Below, piece by piece: positions 4,869 to 8,264 of a stretch of 8,264 nucleotides of DNA. The notes beneath the pieces are model-generated. The model worked only from the letters and a program-made list of their open reading frames with translations. It was not told where the DNA came from and did not search any database. Origin of the DNA: Ruminococcus sp. (lineage in GTDB: Bacteria; Bacillota; Clostridia; Oscillospirales; Ruminococcaceae); assembly GCA_017622635.1 (NCBI GenBank), contig JAGAQS010000234.1, positions 1 to 8,264 on the forward strand. The letters are read 5' to 3'. The position numbers and the translations under genes are program-made. How positions within the stretch are numbered: position 1 is the first letter of the stretch; each line of letters opens with the position of its first letter.

Positions 4869-4892
4869 GATTATAAACCGTGATTCCACCCT
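4863..4892 (-). promoter_or_regulatory. T-box antiterminator
   Basis: AGGG and ACG pair with CCCU and CGU on the minus strand, enclosing the 7-nt bulge UGGAAUC that receives the tRNA acceptor end. The conserved ACCGC of the T-box consensus is AUCAC here, but the covarying CGU keeps the upper helix intact. Confidence 0.9.
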
Positions 4893-4971
4893 GATTCACA
4901 CAGAAAAATTTTCCGTATCTCATTGGCTCGGTAACGGGAGCAACCGTTGCTTATTAGGCACTCTCAGAGGC

Positions 4972-4974
4972 GGT
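4972..4974 (-). promoter_or_regulatory. T-box specifier codon ACC (Thr)
   Basis: ACC on the minus strand is placed just 5' of G and the CCUC strand of lower Stem I, the standard specifier position. ACC is a threonine codon and fits the downstream synthetase. Confidence 0.8.
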
Positions 4975-5082
4975 GTGCTTTATTTCCTGACGTTAACCGC
5001 ATCACAGCAAACAGCGGTTTCTCTGAAAACGACACTTGTGAAAAAAAGCCTTCCTCGTCATTGATTTAATGTTGTTATAATA

Positions 5083-5111
5083 ATACTATCACAAAATTTC
5101 TGACTTGTCAA
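5083..5111 (-). promoter_or_regulatory. Promoter of the T-box leader / thrS operon
   Basis: On the minus strand TTGACA (5111-5106), 17-bp spacer, TAGTAT (5088-5083), with TGA giving an extended -10. The start is expected near 5076. It lies in the 3' region of murD, where no clear terminator separates the two units. Confidence 0.9.
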
Positions 5112-5139
5112 GTGGGATTTTTTTAAATTTTGTAAACTT

Positions 5140-6486
5140 TTATTTTTTTAATTCAGAAACAAGTTTTTTGAAAGCGTCGCCACGTTCTTCAAAATTTTTA
5201 AATATACCATAACTTGCCGAAGCAGGTGAAAGCACACAGCTTGTGCCTGACGGTGTTATTTCGTGGGCGAGTTTCACAGCGTCGTCAAGGTGCTGAACAT
5301 AGTGAACACGTTCGGGATTTTTAAAGTCAGTACTTTTAATCATGTCGAAAATACGTTTTCCCGATGTCTCCATACATATTACATTAACGTCCGATTCGTT
5401 CAGAAAATCAACAAGTGATGTATAGTCAATGCCTCTGTCCATACCGCCGATAAGAATGGTTTTCGGATTCGGGACACTTTTCAGTGCCTCAACAGCAGTG
5501 GCACAGGCGGTTGAAATAGAGTCGTCATAATAGCGTACTCCGTCCACTGTACCGACGTATTCAAGGCGGTGTGCAAGCGGATTGAAAGTACATAGAGCCT
5601 TTTCAAACTCCTCCTGCTCAACATAAAAGGACGTTATAAAATATGCTACAGCAATATTATAGTGATTGTGAACGCCTAAAAGCTTTATATTTTCAGTCGG
5701 GATATTATAGATATAATCATCCCTATGAAAATGAATTTTATTCGGAATACCGCTGTAAACGTAAATATCAGCGTTCGGATTCGTGACAGATATTGTATAA
5801 TCATAAGCTCCGGTAAATTCATATTCAATGTCGCTGTTAATCAGCAGACAGTCATGTTGTTTCTGATGCAGATAAATATTTTTCTTTGCATTGTGATACT
5901 TTTCCATAGTGCCGTAATGGTCTAAATGTTCTTCATAGAGATTCAGGAAAACCGCCGTTGACGGTGAAACAGTCATATATTCAAGCTGATGACATGACAA
6001 CTCACATACTATAATAGTACGTTCTTTAACGTCCTCCGCAATGTCAAAAACAGGCACACCTATATTTCCGACAAGATAGGTATCTTTTCCCGATTCTTTC
6101 AGTATATGATAAATAAGAGACGAAACCGTACTTTTGCCCTTAGTGCCTGTAATACCTATAATCTGTTCCCTGTAGACCGTAAAGAAAACCTGTGTTTCGG
6201 AAGTTATTTCGCATTTAAGTTCAGACGGACTTTTTTTCAGTACAATTCCGGGGGATTTGAAAACTATATCAAAACCGTCAAGACAGTCCTGATAATTTTC
6301 GCCTGTAATTATATTCACGTTTTCGGGCGGATTGCTTACGGGATTCAGGTCAGATATTGTGACGGATTCCGGTGAACAGTATTTATTGATAAGCCTGTAG
6401 GTTGACCGTCCCTCACGCCCGTAACCGAGTATGCAGACGGATTTGTTTTCGGTGTATTTTTTCAGATATTCCGTGAAATTATTCAA
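5140..6486 (-). CDS. murD: MurD-type UDP-MurNAc-L-Ala:glutamate ligase, probably the L-Glu form (MurD2)
   Basis: Cytoplasmic Mur ligase, 448 aa, that adds glutamate to UDP-MurNAc-L-Ala with ATP. The N-terminal domain has SPGI (78-81). The ATPase domain has the P-loop GTKGKST (114-120), ELSCHQLE (162-169) and NLYEEHLDHYG (182-192), with the carbamylated Lys at about 201. The C-terminal domain has HRLEYVG (306-312) and LSPASAS...FKNFE; S425 and F432 match E. coli S415 and F422. The canonical DSKATN is DSISTA (322-327), so the pocket Lys (E. coli K319) is Ile324, and K348 corresponds to Arg351. These changes, together with the adjacent epimerase gene, point to L-Glu rather than D-Glu as substrate (inference). 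The start is TTG at 6486-6484 with GGAG 8 nt upstream. TTGA overlaps the murL stop by 4 nt, so translation is probably coupled. Stop TAA 5142-5140. Confidence 0.93.
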   Translation of the reverse strand: MNNFTEYLKKYTENKSVCILGYGREGRSTYRLINKYCSPESVTISDLNPVSNPPENVNIITGENYQDCLDGFDIVFKSPGIVLKKSPSELKCEITSETQVFFTVYREQIIGITGTKGKSTVSSLIYHILKESGKDTYLVGNIGVPVFDIAEDVKERTIIVCELSCHQLEYMTVSPSTAVFLNLYEEHLDHYGTMEKYHNAKKNIYLHQKQHDCLLINSDIEYEFTGAYDYTISVTNPNADIYVYSGIPNKIHFHRDDYIYNIPTENIKLLGVHNHYNIAVAYFITSFYVEQEEFEKALCTFNPLAHRLEYVGTVDGVRYYDDSISTACATAVEALKSVPNPKTILIGGMDRGIDYTSLVDFLNESDVNVICMETSGKRIFDMIKSTDFKNPERVHYVQHLDDAVKLAHEITPSGTSCVLSPASASYGIFKNFEERGDAFKKLVSELKK

Positions 6487-7865
6487 AGGAGTCTCTCCAT
6501 TTCATTTAATAATATTTCCCTGAATTTTTCGGGGAGAAGATTTTCGTTATTGAAATTTTTGCAGTATTTTTCATTTTTTCCGTCAAGACTTTCGGGGTGA
6601 TAAAAACCGTTTTTCCTGTACGTTTCAAGCAGGAAAGGCAGATTTCCGCCGTTCTGTTCACGTTCTTTTATAGCAAGCGAAACGGCAAGATTTACTTCGT
6701 CTATACTGCCGACACATTCAAACGGTTTATGTACGGATTTTCCGATAAGTTCGGTAAAATATTCAGTCATTGAAGTATCATTAAGCAGGTCTTTGCCGAA
6801 AACCGCCGTCAGTTCGTCATCAGTAAGAAAAGGCGACAGAATCAGGCACACAAAAAGACATTTCGGACACTCTCCGCACCATATATCAGGCGAGACCTTT
6901 CCGCCGAGATTACAGCTCCTGAATACAGGAAGATATTTCTTGTGGGAAGCAAACATCTTTGCAATCTGAAATTCCGACAACGGACGCAGAAAACTGAAAT
7001 AATAAATTCCCGTACACAGATATTTTTTTTCGTACAGGTGAAAATCCTGCTCAAATTCAAAACTTTTCGAGTACTGGTGATTTACGCTCTGTCCGACAAC
7101 AGTGCTTTCATTTGCACTTGATTCATTTGAAAGTACAATATATTTCAGCCTGTTTAAATATGCGGTTATTTCTGCCGAAAATGCAACTACCGACGAAAAA
7201 GGTGTATGCCCGTTGAGACAGCCTTTTTTATTGTAATCAATCAGCGAACGGTCAAATTTACGCTGTGCGGTAATAAGTGAATCTTCTGTCAGTCCTGCTG
7301 TAGTGACGGTAGCGGTTATTGAATTGCGTTTGTTTATGGCATAGCATTTACATTTAATACCTGAATTTGTGAGTGTTTCAAGTGTCAGTGCCGAATCCTT
7401 TCCGCCTCCGACTGCCACAAGGCAATCTGAAAGTTCAGAAAATTCAGATATTTCAGTATTGTGAAATTTTCCCATTGAAATTATGTTCATGAAATTGTTG
7501 TAATCCGCATCTATATTATTGACATAGAAAAATTCGCCCAGTCCGTTGAAATAAAGTTTTTTCCACCACTCCGACTGTTCCGCAGAAAGTTCACCACATT
7601 CAACACGCATTTCGGGCGGACATACAGCTTTCCAGTAACTTACTGCCTCTGCCATTCCGAGCGAAAATACCAGTCTTTCAAACGTTAAATCGTCCGAAAC
7701 GCTTATATTGCTCGGTTTCGGAAAACTCCATGAAGGACGGAAAACGGCAAGTGAAGGTATTGAAAACTCATAGTTTACATCAACTGAATTTTCACTTTCC
7801 GTTATTTCATATGACTTATATATAAATACGGGATATTTTTCCCTGAATGTTTCATATTTACTCAT
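6483..7865 (-). CDS. murL: UDP-MurNAc-L-Ala-L-Glu epimerase (MurL)
   Basis: 460 aa, a full-length MurL-like protein. In Xanthomonas MurL converts the terminal L-Glu of UDP-MurNAc-L-Ala-L-Glu to D-Glu using ATP and is paired with MurD2. Visible here: an N-terminal domain with VFRPSWSFPKP (about 41-51); an ATP-pyrophosphatase PP-loop VAVGGGKDSALTLETL (about 150-165); LSNESSANESTVVGQSVNHQ followed by YSKSFEFE (about 245-272); and a Cys cluster C330-x2-C333-x2-C336 (WCGECPKC) with C318 nearby, likely metal binding. The PP-loop fits adenylation of the substrate. The start ATG 7863-7865 has GGAGG at 5-6 nt. A longer in-frame reading from 7961 would overlap the regulator gene and has no ribosome binding site. 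Tight linkage to murD is the strongest support. It could otherwise be taken for a generic PP-loop protein. Confidence 0.88.
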   Translation of the reverse strand: MSKYETFREKYPVFIYKSYEITESENSVDVNYEFSIPSLAVFRPSWSFPKPSNISVSDDLTFERLVFSLGMAEAVSYWKAVCPPEMRVECGELSAEQSEWWKKLYFNGLGEFFYVNNIDADYNNFMNIISMGKFHNTEISEFSELSDCLVAVGGGKDSALTLETLTNSGIKCKCYAINKRNSITATVTTAGLTEDSLITAQRKFDRSLIDYNKKGCLNGHTPFSSVVAFSAEITAYLNRLKYIVLSNESSANESTVVGQSVNHQYSKSFEFEQDFHLYEKKYLCTGIYYFSFLRPLSEFQIAKMFASHKKYLPVFRSCNLGGKVSPDIWCGECPKCLFVCLILSPFLTDDELTAVFGKDLLNDTSMTEYFTELIGKSVHKPFECVGSIDEVNLAVSLAIKEREQNGGNLPFLLETYRKNGFYHPESLDGKNEKYCKNFNNENLLPEKFREILLNEMERLL

Positions 7866-7878
7866 TGTAACCTCCGGA

Positions 7879-8264
7879 TTATTCGGATTTGTTGTCTGCT
7901 TTTCCTGCGAGTTTAAGGTAATGTGCTTTAAGCAGAGAATATGTCTCATCTGAAAGGTCATGCTCTATTTTGCAGGCATCTTCAACCGCATTGTCGTGCG
8001 GTACACCGAGAAACATAAAAAATTCAGAGAGAATATTGTGACGGTCATAGATATTTTCTGCAACATCACGACCCTTTTCGGTAAGGGTGATATGGTTGTC
8101 ACTGTCAACAATAACGAGGTTTTCCTCTTTCATTTTCTTGAGGACAATAGAAACCGTCGGACGTGAATAACCGAGATAAGAGCATATGTCAATTGCATGG
8201 ACATCAGGCTGTTTTTTTGAAAGAATGAGTATAGTTTCAAGATAATTTTCAACTGCTTCCGTTA
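7879..8264 (-). CDS. DtxR/MntR-family metal-dependent transcriptional regulator, 5' end outside window
   Basis: The frame is open to the right edge and gives 127 residues; only a few N-terminal ones are missing. The winged helix-turn-helix starts TEAVENYLETILILSKKQPD, has the recognition helix SRPTVSIVLKKM and the wing ITLTEKGRDVAENI. The dimerisation part carries EDACKIEHDLS, matching the C-x2-E-H metal site of DtxR (C102, E105, H106). Asn stands in AVENYLE where B. subtilis MntR has Asp8 and DtxR has Met10. There is no SH3-like C-terminal domain, so it is the short MntR-like type. It ends 13 nt before murL and probably shares its transcript. Which metal it senses cannot be told from this. 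A start at the internal ATG 8133 would remove the DNA-binding helices and is rejected. Confidence 0.93.
   Translation of the reverse strand, partial: TEAVENYLETILILSKKQPDVHAIDICSYLGYSRPTVSIVLKKMKEENLVIVDSDNHITLTEKGRDVAENIYDRHNILSEFFMFLGVPHDNAVEDACKIEHDLSDETYSLLKAHYLKLAGKADNKSE

Larger units (their letters stand above)
4833..5076 (-). ncRNA. T-box riboswitch leader, threonine specific
   Basis: Senses uncharged tRNA-Thr and controls read-through into the 124-aa gene and thrS. On the minus strand the order is canonical. UGACGAGG near 5062-5054 opens Stem I with its GA (kink-turn) motif and pairs GAGG with CCUC. An AG-box/GNUG-like apical hairpin follows, with stem AACCGC/GCGGUU. The specifier is ACC (4974-4972), followed by a purine and CCUC. 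The F-box CCGUUA is at 4937-4932. Stem III is ACGGAAA/UUUCUGU. The T-box sequence is AGGGTGGAATCACGG (4892-4878). The UGGA in the bulge would pair with a tRNA ending UCCA, meaning a U discriminator base. Both ACC and the neighbouring thrS agree on threonine. Confidence 0.95.

Noticed and set aside
5103..5113. 11-bp inverted repeat ACTTGTCAAGT over the thrS promoter -35 box as an operator
   Set aside because: Too short and largely a by-product of the TTGACA box; the T-box already explains regulation.

Overview
The window looks like a piece of a low-GC Gram-positive chromosome, most likely a Clostridia/Oscillospiraceae (Ruminococcus-like) gut bacterium. The basis is AT-rich DNA, strong AAGGAG-type ribosome binding sites, TTGACA-N17 promoters with TGn-extended -10 boxes, and a textbook threonine T-box leader. 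The organism assignment is inference. Nearly all genes lie on the minus strand; only a partial gene at the left edge and one predicted small RNA are on the plus strand.

Left part (1-1911) is phage-derived. It opens with the C-terminal end of a Mu Gp27-like HTH protein (+). Two minus-strand antirepressor-like genes follow in transcription order: an ORF6N-domain gene (957-1543), split by a one-base frameshift at a T6 run, and a Bro-N gene (310-933). They share an almost identical C-terminal module at the DNA level. The pair lies between two 50-bp direct repeats (45/50 identical), each carrying the same minus-strand promoter and leader start. The main find is the 5' leader of this pair. An outward minus promoter faces a strong plus promoter, and the plus transcript (about 110 nt, three hairpins, own terminator) is an exact antisense of the first ~105 nt of the leader. 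The leader then runs into an intrinsic terminator just before the ORF6N ribosome binding site. An upstream leader segment can pair over 16 bp with the 5' half of that terminator, and the same segment forms the hairpin that the antisense RNA would bind. This is the layout of antisense-RNA-controlled transcription attenuation (pT181/pIP501 type), here placed in front of phage antirepressor-like genes.

Middle part (1912-5111) holds a 163-aa protein of unknown function and a thrS operon. A strong promoter (5083-5111) drives a T-box leader with specifier ACC, F-box CCGUUA, antiterminator and terminator. The first gene after it is an uncharacterised 124-aa protein, then thrS (threonyl-tRNA synthetase), ended by a perfect 24-nt palindrome with T-tracts.

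Right part (5140-8264) is a compact dtxR-like / murL / murD operon. The DtxR/MntR-type metal-dependent regulator (5' end outside the window) is 13 nt from murL, and murL overlaps murD by 4 nt (TTGA). MurD here lacks the canonical Lys of the DSKATN motif. With MurL (PP-loop epimerase) beside it, the pair is best read as the alternative route to D-Glu in peptidoglycan: MurD2 adds L-Glu to UDP-MurNAc-L-Ala and MurL epimerises the terminal residue to D-Glu.
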